Of a stretch of DNA of 64,000 nucleotides, positions 42,688 to 51,732 are shown piece by piece. The notes beneath the pieces were generated by a model, which ran no database searches, was not told the origin of the DNA, and saw only the letters and a list, made by a program, of their open reading frames with translations. The stretch's first letter is position 1. Every line of letters begins with the position of its first letter. Source of the DNA: Thalassobius sp050633445 (lineage in GTDB: Bacteria; Pseudomonadota; Alphaproteobacteria; Rhodobacterales; Rhodobacteraceae); NCBI GenBank assembly GCA_050633445.1, contig JBOEGN010000029.1:62001-126000 (forward strand). The letters run 5' to 3'. The translations under genes and the position numbers were made by a program.

Positions 42688-43560
42688 ATGGCTAAAAAAC
42701 CAAATAAATCCAATGATGTGGGGACGACCGGCCACGAATGGGACGGTATTGAAGAGCTAAACAACCCCCTTCCGCGTTGGTGGCTGTGGACCTTCTATGC
42801 CTGTATCTTCTGGGCTGTGATCTACACGATCGCTTATCCGGCATGGCCGGGCATCAGCAGTGCAACTGCTGGTGTCATGGGGTGGTCGACCCGCGCAAAC
42901 GTTGCGGCTGACATTGCGGAAAACAACGCCAAGCTGGGCCCGATCAACGAACGCCTGGCCTCGGCCGAGCTGACCTCGATCTCGGGTGATGCAGAGCTGA
43001 ACGGCTATGCTGTTTCGGCCGGTTCCGCCGTGTTCAAAACCTGGTGTGCTCAGTGTCACGGGTCTGGTGCTGCGGGTGCCAAAGGCTATCCCAACCTGCT
43101 GGACGACGACTGGCTGTGGGGTGGTTCCATCGAGGATATCCACTTCACCGTGACCCACGGTATCCGCAACGAGGATGACCCCGAAGAAGAGGCCCGCCTG
43201 TCGGAAATGCCTGCCTTTGGTGCTGACGAGTTGCTGGAGCCTGAACAGATTGATCAGGTCGTGAACTACGTCATGTCGCTGTCGGGTGAACCGATGGATG
43301 CCTCGTTGGTTGCGGCTGGTGCCACTGTGTTTGCAGACGAATGTTCGTCCTGCCACATGGAAGACGGCACTGGCGATCGTGATCAGGGGGCTCCGAACCT
43401 GACGGATGCGATCTGGCTGTTTGGCGGCGACTATGACGCCATCAAAGAGACAGTGACCAACTCGCGCTATGGCGTGATGCCCAACTGGAACACCCGTCTG
43501 ACCGAAGCTCAGATCCGTGCGGTTGCTACCTATGTCCACCAGCTGGGTGGCGGTGAGTAA
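42688..43560 (+). CDS. ccoP: cbb3-type cytochrome c oxidase subunit III (diheme)
   Basis: Diheme cytochrome c that delivers electrons to CcoO/CcoN. The 290 residues show an N-terminal HEWDGIEELNNPLPRWWLW with a membrane helix (about 32-52) and two heme sites, C120-AQC123-H124 and C219-SSC222-H223. Last gene of the operon; two stem-loops follow (43575-43654). Confidence 0.98.
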   Translation: MAKKPNKSNDVGTTGHEWDGIEELNNPLPRWWLWTFYACIFWAVIYTIAYPAWPGISSATAGVMGWSTRANVAADIAENNAKLGPINERLASAELTSISGDAELNGYAVSAGSAVFKTWCAQCHGSGAAGAKGYPNLLDDDWLWGGSIEDIHFTVTHGIRNEDDPEEEARLSEMPAFGADELLEPEQIDQVVNYVMSLSGEPMDASLVAAGATVFADECSSCHMEDGTGDRDQGAPNLTDAIWLFGGDYDAIKETVTNSRYGVMPNWNTRLTEAQIRAVATYVHQLGGGE

Positions 43561-43574
43561 CCTCGCATAAGAAT

Positions 43575-43654
43575 ACCCAGGGGCGTTTCCCGCGTCCCTG
43601 GGTTCGGCACCGGCCCTTCCGTCCTGTTCGCGCGTTTCCTGGAAGGCCGGTGCC
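43575..43654 (+). terminator. Tandem stem-loops after ccoP
   Basis: Stem 1: ACCCAGGGGCG (43575-43585) with CGTCCCTGGGT (43593-43603), 11 bp with one G:T pair. Stem 2: GGCACCGGCCCTTCC (43606-43620) with GGAAGGCCGGTGCC (43641-43654), 14 bp with one bulged C and a 20-nt loop. Neither has a T-run, so they may stabilise the 3' end as much as terminate. Confidence 0.55.
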
Positions 43655-43681
43655 AATTAATCTAGGCACCTTCGCTGAAAA

Positions 43682-44422
43682 TCAACCCATCGAACTGTCC
43701 GTGCCGCGCCCGCGTGCACGATTTTTGTCGTTTTGATCGCTCCACAGCGCAATCCCTGCCCAGCTAACCATATAAAGAACGCCGAACAACACGATCAGCT
43801 CGCCCGGCAAAGGGCCGACATCCGCGCGGCGAAAGGCTTGGTCCAGAGATTCGACCGGCGTGGGATGCACCGCCAGTTTGCCAGCAAAAGCCAGCGACTG
43901 GATCATCAAGATCCACAGATAGTTGCGTCGGATGCGTCGCCCGATCGCCGTCATCATGCTCACATGGTATTTCGGCTGCAAATAATCCTCGGACAGGGTT
44001 TTCTGCCAGTTTTCCTCCATGTGCAGATCGCCATCATACAGCATGGGGGCATAAAAATGCGTCTCCATCCAGCGGGCGCGGGCGCGCCAGACGTTGAAAT
44101 AGCGATAGCGTCGCGCCTCTTGCATCAGGAAAAAGATGATCAGGACGCCGACCAACACCAACGGGAGTGGCGAGGCATCAGGCGAGGCGAAAGAGATGGA
44201 CAAAGCCACCCCCAACGTCACGACAGCCCAGTTTGTGGTTGTGTCCAATCGGGTGCGCCAGATCGTGCTGCGATAGACTTCACCTCGGTAAAGGTGGGCG
44301 ATGGCGGTCACTTCGGAATTGGTAAGCGAGGTGCGCTCCGGGTCTCGGGTGTTCTTTTCTTGGGCCGTTTGGGCCACGGATTGGGTCACGTATTCCCCCC
44401 ATGTCGTCTTTGGTCCGGGCAC
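43682..44422 (-). CDS. DUF2270 membrane protein
   Basis: A 246-residue protein with about four helices (NWAVVTLGVALSISFA, LVLVGVLIIFFLMQEARRY, a weaker one near LWILMIQSLAFAGKL and a C-terminal IVLFGVLYMVSWAGIALW). LYRGEVYRSTIWRTRLDTTT and RYRYFNVWRARARWMETHFY are typical of DUF2270, function unknown. GTG 44422 is the tentative start (AGGAGA 11 nt upstream); GTG 44389 with GGGGGGA is an alternative. It points against the flow of the flanking cco operons. The 302-bp gap 44423-44724 before the LysR gene shows no further gene or clear motif. Confidence 0.8.
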   Translation of the reverse strand: MPGPKTTWGEYVTQSVAQTAQEKNTRDPERTSLTNSEVTAIAHLYRGEVYRSTIWRTRLDTTTNWAVVTLGVALSISFASPDASPLPLVLVGVLIIFFLMQEARRYRYFNVWRARARWMETHFYAPMLYDGDLHMEENWQKTLSEDYLQPKYHVSMMTAIGRRIRRNYLWILMIQSLAFAGKLAVHPTPVESLDQAFRRADVGPLPGELIVLFGVLYMVSWAGIALWSDQNDKNRARGRGTDSSMG

Positions 44423-44724
44423 AATGCCCGATGTCTCCTGCTCCGAGGAAAACTATGCACGGGGAGAAGGGAATGGTCAAAATCTAAGCAGATGCCATAG
44501 CCGCTTTTTTTGTGCAGGTGGCTCAGGGGCGCGATCAGCGTCGTGTGCTGTCGCCGGTTTTGGGGCCGCAATTAGGGGTTCAATACGGGTGGCCGTCATG
44601 AAAGAATTTGCATAGATTGAAAGCATGGTTTTCCCTCTGAGCTTTGAGTACACCCTTTATTTACGGGGTGACTGTCCACAGGTGCAGATCGGAAATATTA
44701 GGGTTTTGTAAGAAGGGCTAACAT

Positions 44725-45612
44725 ATGAACTGGATGGAATTTCCGCCGCTGAACGCGTTGCGTGCCTTTCTGACTCTCTATCAGACTGGGACGATGGCGC
44801 AGGCTGGGACCGCGCTGAATGTCAGTCACGCGGCGGTCAGTCAGCAGGTGAAAACGCTCGAGGCGCATCTGGGCCTGACCTTGCTGGACCGAACCGGGCG
44901 GCGTGTGCAATTTACGCATCACGGGATCCAGCTGGCGCAAGTGCTGGAGCAAAGCTTTGGCGCGATCGAAACGACGATCACCGAGTTGACCCAGCAAGAA
45001 GAGGGGCGCCCGCTGCACATCACGGCGACGTCCTCTTTTGCCAGCAACTGGCTGCTGCCGCGTCTGGCCGATTTTCGGATGAAACACCCAGAGGTCAACC
45101 TGATGATCAACCCCACCGCCGACATCCAGACGTTGGGGCCGGGCGGTATCGAGGCGGCGTTGCGCTATTGCGATGGCAATCAGCCGGGGTTGGAAACGCA
45201 TGTGATCGTGCCATCGCCAGTGGTGGTGGTCGCGGCGCCTGAATTGGTGGGCGAGGGGCCCGTGACGCCGGAAACCCTGAACCGGATGCCATGGGTCCAA
45301 GAGCTTGGCACGAACGAGGCCACAGATTTTCTGGAGTCTCAGGGCGCAGGTCGGGACGCGCGTGTGGGCATCACCTCGTTGCCCGGAAATATGGTGATCG
45401 AGACCGCCCGCGCCGGCCAGGCCGCCGCGGTCGTCGCCCGCGCGATTGTTGCCCCCGAGATTGAGGCAGGACATTTGCGGGTGCTGCATCAAGACCGTCT
45501 GGGCAAAGGATATTTTCTGGTCACGCGCCCCGGCCCGCACCGCGCGGCCTTGCAAGATTTCTCGCGTTGGATCCGACGACAGGGCAAAGCGTTCACCGAA
45601 ATAGGTGAATGA
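44725..45612 (+). CDS. LysR-family regulator (GcvA-like)
   Basis: A 295-residue LTTR. The N-terminal FPPLNALRAFLTLYQTGTMA and LNVSHAAVSQQVKTLEAHLG (about 35-54) followed by LTLLDRTGRRVQFTHHG are typical of the GcvA/AmpR branch, and the effector domain begins LHITATSSFASNWLLPRLADF. Target and effector unknown. It is inserted between ccoNOQP and ccoGHIS, 87 bp before ccoG, whose promoter has its own FNR box, so a link to the oxidase genes is not implied. Confidence 0.88.
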   Translation: MNWMEFPPLNALRAFLTLYQTGTMAQAGTALNVSHAAVSQQVKTLEAHLGLTLLDRTGRRVQFTHHGIQLAQVLEQSFGAIETTITELTQQEEGRPLHITATSSFASNWLLPRLADFRMKHPEVNLMINPTADIQTLGPGGIEAALRYCDGNQPGLETHVIVPSPVVVVAAPELVGEGPVTPETLNRMPWVQELGTNEATDFLESQGAGRDARVGITSLPGNMVIETARAGQAAAVVARAIVAPEIEAGHLRVLHQDRLGKGYFLVTRPGPHRAALQDFSRWIRRQGKAFTEIGE

Positions 45613-45623
45613 AAGATACAGAT

Positions 45624-45637
45624 TTGATACAGGTCAA
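45624..45637. promoter_or_regulatory. FNR box upstream of ccoG
   Basis: TTGAT-ACAG-GTCAA lies 63-76 bp before the ccoG start, one mismatch from the FNR consensus. It places the assembly operon under FnrL like ccoNOQP. Confidence 0.8.
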
Positions 45638-45699
45638 AGCCGCTGAGCCTCAAGACTGAGAGAACTGCGCGACCCGTAGCCAATTAACGGAGTGATTCC

Positions 45700-47139
45700 G
45701 TGTCGCAAACCGAACCCGAAACCCCACCGAGCCTGTATGCCGCCCGCGAGCCGATTTTTCCGCGTCGTGTCAGCGGGAAATTCCGCAACCTGAAATGGTG
45801 GATCATGGCGGTCACGCTGGGGATTTACTATTTGTTGCCTTGGATGCGCTGGGATCGTGGGCCGGCATTGCCGGATCAGGCCGTTCTGGTCGATCTGGGC
45901 AGCCGCCGCTTCTTTTTCTTCATGATCGAGATTTGGCCGCATGAATTCTATTTCATTGCAGGCCTTTTGGTCATGGCGGGTTTGGGGCTGTTCCTGTTTA
46001 CCTCGGCGCTTGGGCGGGTCTGGTGTGGCTATGCCTGTCCGCAAACCGTCTGGACCGACTTGTTTATTCTGGTGGAACGCTGGATTGAGGGTGATCGAAA
46101 CGCTCGCCTGCGTCTGCACCGTCAAAAGAAACTGGATGTGCGCAAGGTGCGTTTGCGCCTGACCAAATGGGTTTCGTGGTTCCTGATCGCGCTGGCCACG
46201 GGTGGCGCTTGGGTGTTCTATTTCACTGATGCGCCGACCTTGTTTGTCGATCTGTTCACCATGAATGCGCATCCGATTGCCTATACGACCATTCTGGTTC
46301 TGACGCTGACCACCTTTATTTTCGGTGGCTTTGCCCGCGAACAGATTTGTATTTATGCCTGCCCCTGGCCGCGTATTCAGGCGGCTATGCTGGACGAAGA
46401 CTCTCTGGTTGTGGGGTATCGCAGCTGGCGTGGCGAGCCGCGCGGCAAGCATCGCAAAACGGATGCACCCGACGAGCAAAAGGGCGATTGCATCGACTGT
46501 ATGGCTTGTGTGAACGTCTGCCCCGTGGGCATCGACATTCGGGATGGTCAGCAGCTGGAATGCATCACCTGCGCCCTGTGTATTGATGCCTGCGACGAGA
46601 TCATGGACAAAGTGGGTAAACCGCGCGGTCTGATCGACTATATGGCGCTGACGGATGAAGCCGCCGAACGTGCGGGCAATCCACCCAAATCGATTTGGAA
46701 ACACATCTTCCGTCCGCGGACCATCCTGTACACCACGCTGTGGTCGCTGGTGGGTGTGGCGCTGGTTGTTGCGCTGTTCATGCGGACCGAGATTGACCTG
46801 ACCGTCGCTCCGGTGCGCAACCCGACCTTTGTGACCATGTCTGATGGCACGATCCGTAACACCTATGATGTGCGTCTGCGCAACAAACATGGCGAAGACC
46901 GTTCGTTCAAACTGTCTGTCAAAGGGGATCCCGCACTGTATATTCAGCTTGAGGGCACGCCTTATGCTTCGGTTACGGTGCCTGCGGACTCGATGAAATT
47001 GCAGCGCGTCTATGTTTTGGCTCCCAAAGGCTCGGGCCCGGCAGATAGCGAACGTGTGGATCTGCGCATCTGGGTCGAAGATAACTCGAATGGGGACCGC
47101 GCCTATAAAGACACGGTATTCCACGGAAGGAAAAACTGA
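45700..47139 (+). CDS. ccoG: cbb3 oxidase assembly iron-sulfur protein CcoG (FixG/RdxB)
   Basis: Membrane protein with two 4Fe-4S clusters that reduces copper for cbb3 assembly. The 479 residues have an N-terminal helix, a polyferredoxin-like membrane part (GRVWCGYACPQTVW), the ferredoxin cysteines CIDCMACVNVCP and CITCALCIDACD (about 264-298) and a C-terminal periplasmic Ig-like domain. The start is GTG 45700. First of ccoGHIS. Confidence 0.96.
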   Translation: MSQTEPETPPSLYAAREPIFPRRVSGKFRNLKWWIMAVTLGIYYLLPWMRWDRGPALPDQAVLVDLGSRRFFFFMIEIWPHEFYFIAGLLVMAGLGLFLFTSALGRVWCGYACPQTVWTDLFILVERWIEGDRNARLRLHRQKKLDVRKVRLRLTKWVSWFLIALATGGAWVFYFTDAPTLFVDLFTMNAHPIAYTTILVLTLTTFIFGGFAREQICIYACPWPRIQAAMLDEDSLVVGYRSWRGEPRGKHRKTDAPDEQKGDCIDCMACVNVCPVGIDIRDGQQLECITCALCIDACDEIMDKVGKPRGLIDYMALTDEAAERAGNPPKSIWKHIFRPRTILYTTLWSLVGVALVVALFMRTEIDLTVAPVRNPTFVTMSDGTIRNTYDVRLRNKHGEDRSFKLSVKGDPALYIQLEGTPYASVTVPADSMKLQRVYVLAPKGSGPADSERVDLRIWVEDNSNGDRAYKDTVFHGRKN

Positions 47140-47594
47140 TGGCAGAACGTGAGCTGACAGGTCGGCATGTCCTTTTCGGATTTGTCGCCGCCTTTGGCCT
47201 GATCATCGCAGTGAATGTTTTCATGGCGATAAGCGCCGTGAAAACCTTCCCCGGGCTTGAGGTTGCGAACTCTTATGTCGCCAGCCAAGAATTCAACGAA
47301 CGTAAGGCCGCGCAAGAGGCCCTGGGTTGGAACGTGACTGCGGTGCATCTGAAGGGGACGTTGTACCTGAACATCAACGATGACAACGGCACCCCTGTGA
47401 TCCCCAAAGAGCTGCACGCGGTGGTGGGTCGCGCCACCTCGGTCGCCGAGGATGTCGAGCCCGAGTTCACTTTCAACGGTCAGGCGCATGTCACTCAGCT
47501 TGACCTTGCTGATGGCAACTGGAACATCCGCATGACAGCCATTGCTGACAACGGAACCGAGTTCACCCAACGGGTGATCCTGCACGTCAAATAA
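47139..47594 (+). CDS. ccoH: cbb3 oxidase assembly protein CcoH (FixH)
   Basis: A 151-residue protein with one N-terminal membrane helix (about 9-31, HVLFGFVAAFGLIIAVNVFM) and a periplasmic domain beginning SYVASQEFN, typical of FixH, needed for stable cbb3 assembly. Its ATG overlaps the ccoG stop by one base. Confidence 0.94.
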   Translation: MAERELTGRHVLFGFVAAFGLIIAVNVFMAISAVKTFPGLEVANSYVASQEFNERKAAQEALGWNVTAVHLKGTLYLNINDDNGTPVIPKELHAVVGRATSVAEDVEPEFTFNGQAHVTQLDLADGNWNIRMTAIADNGTEFTQRVILHVK

Positions 47595-47604
47595 GGGCCA
47601 AGCC

Positions 47605-49791
47605 ATGACCGCCACCATGCGTCCCACCCCGTCGGCCTGTCCGGCCTGTGCTGCGGCCCCTGCCTCCGAAGCGCTGGCGGAACTGGACGCCCCCCAGGAC
47701 GCACGGATTGCATTGTCGGTGCCTGCCGTTCACTGCGCGGCCTGTATCTCGACGGTGGAAAACGCGCTGGCCAAGGCACCGGGCGTGCGCTCGGCCCGTG
47801 TGAACCTGACCCTGAAACGCGTTCAGATCGAGGCGGACGCAGATGTGATGCCCGATGATCTGGTCCAGGTTCTTGAAAGGGTCGGCTACGAGTCTCATGA
47901 ACTGGATGCGGGCACCTTGTCGGCGACACAGACCGACAAAACGGGCCGCGATCTGCTGATGCGGCTGGCTGTGGCTGGGTTTGCCTCGATGAACGTGATG
48001 CTTTTGTCTGTGTCGGTCTGGGCCGGGGCGGCGGATGCGACGCGGGATATGTTCCACTGGATCTCTGCCGCGATTACGCTGCCGACAATTGCCTTTTCCG
48101 GCGTGCCCTTTTTCAAAAGCGCCTGGGGAGCCCTGAAACACAAGCGGCTGAACATGGATGTGCCGATTGTTCTGGCCATCGTCCTGGCGTTGGCGACGTC
48201 GCTGTGGGAAACCTCTTTGTCCGGTCATCATGCCTATTTTGATGCGGCTTTGACGCTGACATTTTTCCTGCTGGCGGGGCGGTATCTGGATTATCGCACC
48301 CGTGCCATTGCCCGCTCTGCCGCCGAAGAACTGGCCGCACTTGAAGTGCCTCGCGCGATCCTGATCCGTGATGGCGAAGAACAACAGGTTCCCGTGGCTG
48401 AGGTTGTCGTCGGTGATCTGATCCTGGTGCGTCCCGGCGGGCGGATGCCTGTGGACGGCGAGGTGATCGAGGGCACGTCCGAGATTGATCGCTCGCTTTT
48501 GACGGGGGAAACTCTGCCCGTTGTGACCGAACCGGGGCAGGGTGTGTCAGCGGGCGAGGTCAACCTGACCGGCCCCTTGGTCATCCGCGCCACCGCCGTG
48601 GGCAAAGACACTTCGCTGCATCAAATGGCTGATTTGGTCGCGATCGCTGAATCGGGCCGCTCGCGCTATACCTCGTTGGCGGACCGTGCGGCCAAGCTGT
48701 ATGCGCCCGGCGTGCATATCCTGTCGGCGCTCAGCTTTGTCGGCTGGTGGCTGTATACATGGGATTTGCGCACTGCGCTGAACATCGCTGCGGCTGTGTT
48801 GATCATTACCTGCCCCTGTGCGCTGGGGCTGGCGGTTCCAGCCGTGACCACCGCAGCCTCGGGGCGGCTATTCCGTAAAGGGATGCTGATCAAACATGCC
48901 ACCGCACTGGAACGTCTGGCAAAGGTTGATACCGTCGTTTTCGATAAGACCGGTACGCTGACGGCTGGCACGCCTCAACTGACCAATTTGGGCGATCATA
49001 CGGCCCGCGATCTGGAAATTGCGCTGGCTCTGGCCGAGGGCTCCTCGCACCCGTTGTCGCAATCGCTGACCCGCGCCGCGCGCGAGGCCGGTGTGAATTC
49101 CGCCCATGTTGACAACATCACCGAGGTGCCGGGCTATGGCACCGAAGGCTTGTGGAACGGTCAGCGCGTTCGTCTTGGCCGTGCGGCTTGGGTCGGGGCG
49201 CAAAGCACCGATACCACCGCAGCCTGGTTGTCCGTTGCTGGCGAGGCCGCGCAGCCCTTCACCTTTACCGACCGTTTGCGCGATGGATCAGAAGCCGCCG
49301 TGCGTAACCTGCTGGACGCCGGCAAAGAGGTCATTCTGATTTCGGGCGACGCCACCCGCGCGGTCGAGGATTTGGCCAACCGACTGGGTATCCAGCATTG
49401 GATGGCCGAGGCTCTGCCCGCCGACAAAGCCGCCCGCATTCAGCATCTGTCTAAGCAGGGCAAGCATGTTTTGATGGTTGGTGACGGGCTGAATGATACG
49501 GCGGCGCTGGCGGCTGCGGATGTCTCGATCTCGCCGGCTTCAGCGTTGGATGCGGCGCGCGTTGCCTCGGATATCGTGCTGCTGGGCGGTGATCTGTCCC
49601 CGATTGCCGACGCGCTCGAGACCGCCCGGTCCGCGACCAAGCGCATCCGCGAAAACTTCCGTATTGCGACGCTGTATAACGTGATCGCCGTGCCGATCGC
49701 GATCATTGGTCTGGCGACCCCGCTGGTGGCGGCCTTGGCCATGTCCGCAAGTTCCATTACAGTGTCGCTGAACGCATTGCGCTTGAGGTAA
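47605..49791 (+). CDS. ccoI: Copper-translocating P-type ATPase CcoI (FixI)
   Basis: P1B-type ATPase supplying copper for the CuB site of cbb3 oxidase. The 728 residues contain an N-terminal HMA metal-binding domain with C44-AAC47 (VHCAAC) preceded by a short cysteine motif ACPACAAAP (11-19), the transmembrane CPC (403-405, ITCPCALGLAVP), the phosphorylation site D447 in DKTGTLT, and the ATP-binding GDGLNDTAALAAAD. Eight helices are expected. Third gene of ccoGHIS. Confidence 0.97.
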   Translation: MTATMRPTPSACPACAAAPASEALAELDAPQDARIALSVPAVHCAACISTVENALAKAPGVRSARVNLTLKRVQIEADADVMPDDLVQVLERVGYESHELDAGTLSATQTDKTGRDLLMRLAVAGFASMNVMLLSVSVWAGAADATRDMFHWISAAITLPTIAFSGVPFFKSAWGALKHKRLNMDVPIVLAIVLALATSLWETSLSGHHAYFDAALTLTFFLLAGRYLDYRTRAIARSAAEELAALEVPRAILIRDGEEQQVPVAEVVVGDLILVRPGGRMPVDGEVIEGTSEIDRSLLTGETLPVVTEPGQGVSAGEVNLTGPLVIRATAVGKDTSLHQMADLVAIAESGRSRYTSLADRAAKLYAPGVHILSALSFVGWWLYTWDLRTALNIAAAVLIITCPCALGLAVPAVTTAASGRLFRKGMLIKHATALERLAKVDTVVFDKTGTLTAGTPQLTNLGDHTARDLEIALALAEGSSHPLSQSLTRAAREAGVNSAHVDNITEVPGYGTEGLWNGQRVRLGRAAWVGAQSTDTTAAWLSVAGEAAQPFTFTDRLRDGSEAAVRNLLDAGKEVILISGDATRAVEDLANRLGIQHWMAEALPADKAARIQHLSKQGKHVLMVGDGLNDTAALAAADVSISPASALDAARVASDIVLLGGDLSPIADALETARSATKRIRENFRIATLYNVIAVPIAIIGLATPLVAALAMSASSITVSLNALRLR

Positions 49792-49797
49792 CCCCCT

Positions 49798-49956
49798 ATG
49801 GAAGTCCTGTCATATCTGATCCCGATCTCGCTTGTTCTGGGCGGTGTGGGCTTGCTGGCCTTTATCTTTACCGTCCGCTCGAACCAGTATGATGACCCCG
49901 AGGGAAACAGTCAGCGCATCCTGTCAGGTGAATGGGACGATCATCCCAAGCCTTGA
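49798..49956 (+). CDS. ccoS: cbb3 oxidase maturation protein CcoS
   Basis: A 52-residue single-helix protein (MEVLSYLIPISLVLGGVG onwards) ending NQYDDPEGNSQRILSGEWDD; the DDPEG and R-IL tail is the CcoS hallmark. CcoS is needed for heme and copper insertion into CcoN. It lies 6 bp after ccoI, ends the operon, and is followed by a strong terminator. Confidence 0.93.
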   Translation: MEVLSYLIPISLVLGGVGLLAFIFTVRSNQYDDPEGNSQRILSGEWDDHPKP

Positions 49957-49977
49957 TCCGGCGCTGGATTTCATAAC

Positions 49978-50006
49978 AAAAAGGCCGCCCAATCGGGCGG
50001 CCTTTT
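49978..50006. terminator. Bidirectional terminator after ccoS
   Basis: AAGGCCGCCC-AATC-GGGCGGCCTT, a perfect 10-bp stem flanked by an A-run and TTTT, between convergent ccoS and the carboxypeptidase gene. Confidence 0.88.
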
Positions 50007-50028
50007 GCGTATCGAGGCGGGTGAGGGA

Positions 50029-51477
50029 TCAGCCCGGCCCGATCATGAAACACGTCACTTGCCGAGCTTGCAAACGGCGGCAGGCCAAATCGGCGCTTTC
50101 GCGGGTCAGCCCCATGAAATTCGCGTCGAACCCGCCCTTGCGGTTCACAACTTTGCGCAGGCTGCCATCCAGCGTGGCCATTTCCGCCAAGGCGGTTTTG
50201 ACCAAAACTTTCTCAGCAGCATAGCGGCTGGGATAGCGACCAACATTGATGCCCCAGTGATGCCCGCCAGAGGTGGACAGGCGGGTGACAACCTCGCGGC
50301 GTTGCTCTTCGGCGATGACTTCGGCCACCAATTCGTCGACGGCCGTAGGCTCGCCGGTGCTGGCCAACAGCAGGTCATCCGGTCGTGGGCGCGGCTTGAC
50401 AGTTTTGCTTGTCGGCATTGTCTTGGGAGAGGCCGCAGCGGTTTTGTCCTTGGCCATCGCCTCTTTCAGGGCATCCTGGATGTCGTCTTTGACCGCCACC
50501 AGAACCGGGGCTTGATCGCCGGGGCGCGCCTGTGGCCTTAGGCTTTTCTTGACGGCTGTAACCAGGCGGATGGTTTTGCCCGCAGCGCCCTTAGAGCCTG
50601 TGTTGCCAACATACATTGGGCGCGAAGGTTTGCGAACCGTTGCGCGGCTGGGCGCCCGACGAAACCCAAGGTCCAACAGCTCGGCCACCTTGGCATTGCG
50701 GGTCGCAGTCGAACGGCCCCCGAAAACGGTTGCAATAACGCGCTCGTTGCCGCGCTCGGCTGAGGCGACAAGGTTGAACCCCGCCGCGCGGGTATAGCCG
50801 GTTTTGATCCCATCCGCGCCGCGATAGGCGTTTAGGAATTTCCGGTTGGTGTTCTTAACGGTGCGCAGCCCCGCATGAGTCGAGCGACGGCTGAACAGGT
50901 TGTAATACTCGGGATAGTCATACAGCATGTGCCGCCCCAGGATCGTCATGTCGCGCGCGGTGGACATATGGCCATCGCGGGTCAGCCCATGCGCGTTCTT
51001 AAAGGTCGTGCGGGTCATGCCCATCGACTTGGCTGTTCGGTTCATACGGCGGGCAAAGGCGGCTTCGGACCCCGAGATCGCCTCGCCAATCGCGGTGGCC
51101 GCGTCATTGGCGGATTTGACGGCGGCGGCCCGGATCAGATAACGCAGCTTGATCCGTTGTCCGGCGGCCAGGCCCAGCTTGGAGGGGGGTTCGCCAGCGG
51201 CGTGTCGGGACACTTTCACCATTGTATCCAGCGAAATTTCCCCGCGTTCTACCGCTTCGAACGCCACATAGAGCGTCATCATTTTGGTTAAAGATGCGGG
51301 GTGCAAACGGGTGTCAGCATTCGAGGAATGCAACACCTTGCCGGTGCGCGCGTCCATGACCATGGCCGCATAGGGGGCCGACCACGCCACCATAGGTGCC
51401 AAGACCAATAGGCCCACCAATAGAAGGGTTAGCAGACCCTTGGGGGTCAGCTGTACATGCCGATGTTCCACGGACAC
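50029..51477 (-). CDS. D-alanyl-D-alanine carboxypeptidase with C-terminal SPOR-like domain
   Basis: Periplasmic low-molecular-weight penicillin-binding protein that trims the pentapeptide stem. The 482 residues have a signal sequence (about 12-33), the serine triad motifs S62-LTK65, S122-A-N124 and K225-T-G, then a long K/P/A/T-rich linker (about 290-395) and a C-terminal SPOR-like domain (about 400-480: GGHHWGINVGRYPSRYAAEK), which binds denuded septal glycan. This points to work at the division site. A single leftward gene; the 255-bp gap 51478-51732 upstream contains its promoter and short direct repeats. Confidence 0.92.
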   Translation of the reverse strand: MSVEHRHVQLTPKGLLTLLLVGLLVLAPMVAWSAPYAAMVMDARTGKVLHSSNADTRLHPASLTKMMTLYVAFEAVERGEISLDTMVKVSRHAAGEPPSKLGLAAGQRIKLRYLIRAAAVKSANDAATAIGEAISGSEAAFARRMNRTAKSMGMTRTTFKNAHGLTRDGHMSTARDMTILGRHMLYDYPEYYNLFSRRSTHAGLRTVKNTNRKFLNAYRGADGIKTGYTRAAGFNLVASAERGNERVIATVFGGRSTATRNAKVAELLDLGFRRAPSRATVRKPSRPMYVGNTGSKGAAGKTIRLVTAVKKSLRPQARPGDQAPVLVAVKDDIQDALKEAMAKDKTAAASPKTMPTSKTVKPRPRPDDLLLASTGEPTAVDELVAEVIAEEQRREVVTRLSTSGGHHWGINVGRYPSRYAAEKVLVKTALAEMATLDGSLRKVVNRKGGFDANFMGLTRESADLACRRLQARQVTCFMIGPG

Positions 51478-51640
51478 TGCCTTTTTCTGCCTCTCGCCGC
51501 TGATTTTTCAGTCGGCTTATTATTATTAAGGTAACGCTAGCACATGAATTTCAACGAATAAAGTCTTCATTTCTAACGATTTGACCACCCGCGCAACGTG
51601 AATATCCAAGATGTAGGGGCGAACTGATCGCCAACCCCAA

Positions 51641-51678
51641 GGGGCTGATTTCGTGAATTTGATGGGCTGATTTCAGCC
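51641..51678. repeat. Short direct and inverted repeats upstream of the carboxypeptidase gene
   Basis: GGGCTGATTTC occurs at 51642-51652 and again at 51664-51674; the second copy is part of the inverted repeat GGCTGA-TT-TCAGCC (51665-51678). Role unknown. Confidence 0.4.
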
Positions 51679-51732
51679 GATGCGTTCGTACCTGGATGTG
51701 GTCGTATACAGGTCAGAGCGGTCGGGCGTTCT

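Noticed and set aside
44423..44724. Possible small RNA or tRNA-like element (GGTTCAATAC) in the DUF2270/LysR gap
   Set aside because: Only a T-loop-like fragment; no acceptor, D or anticodon stems can be formed around it.
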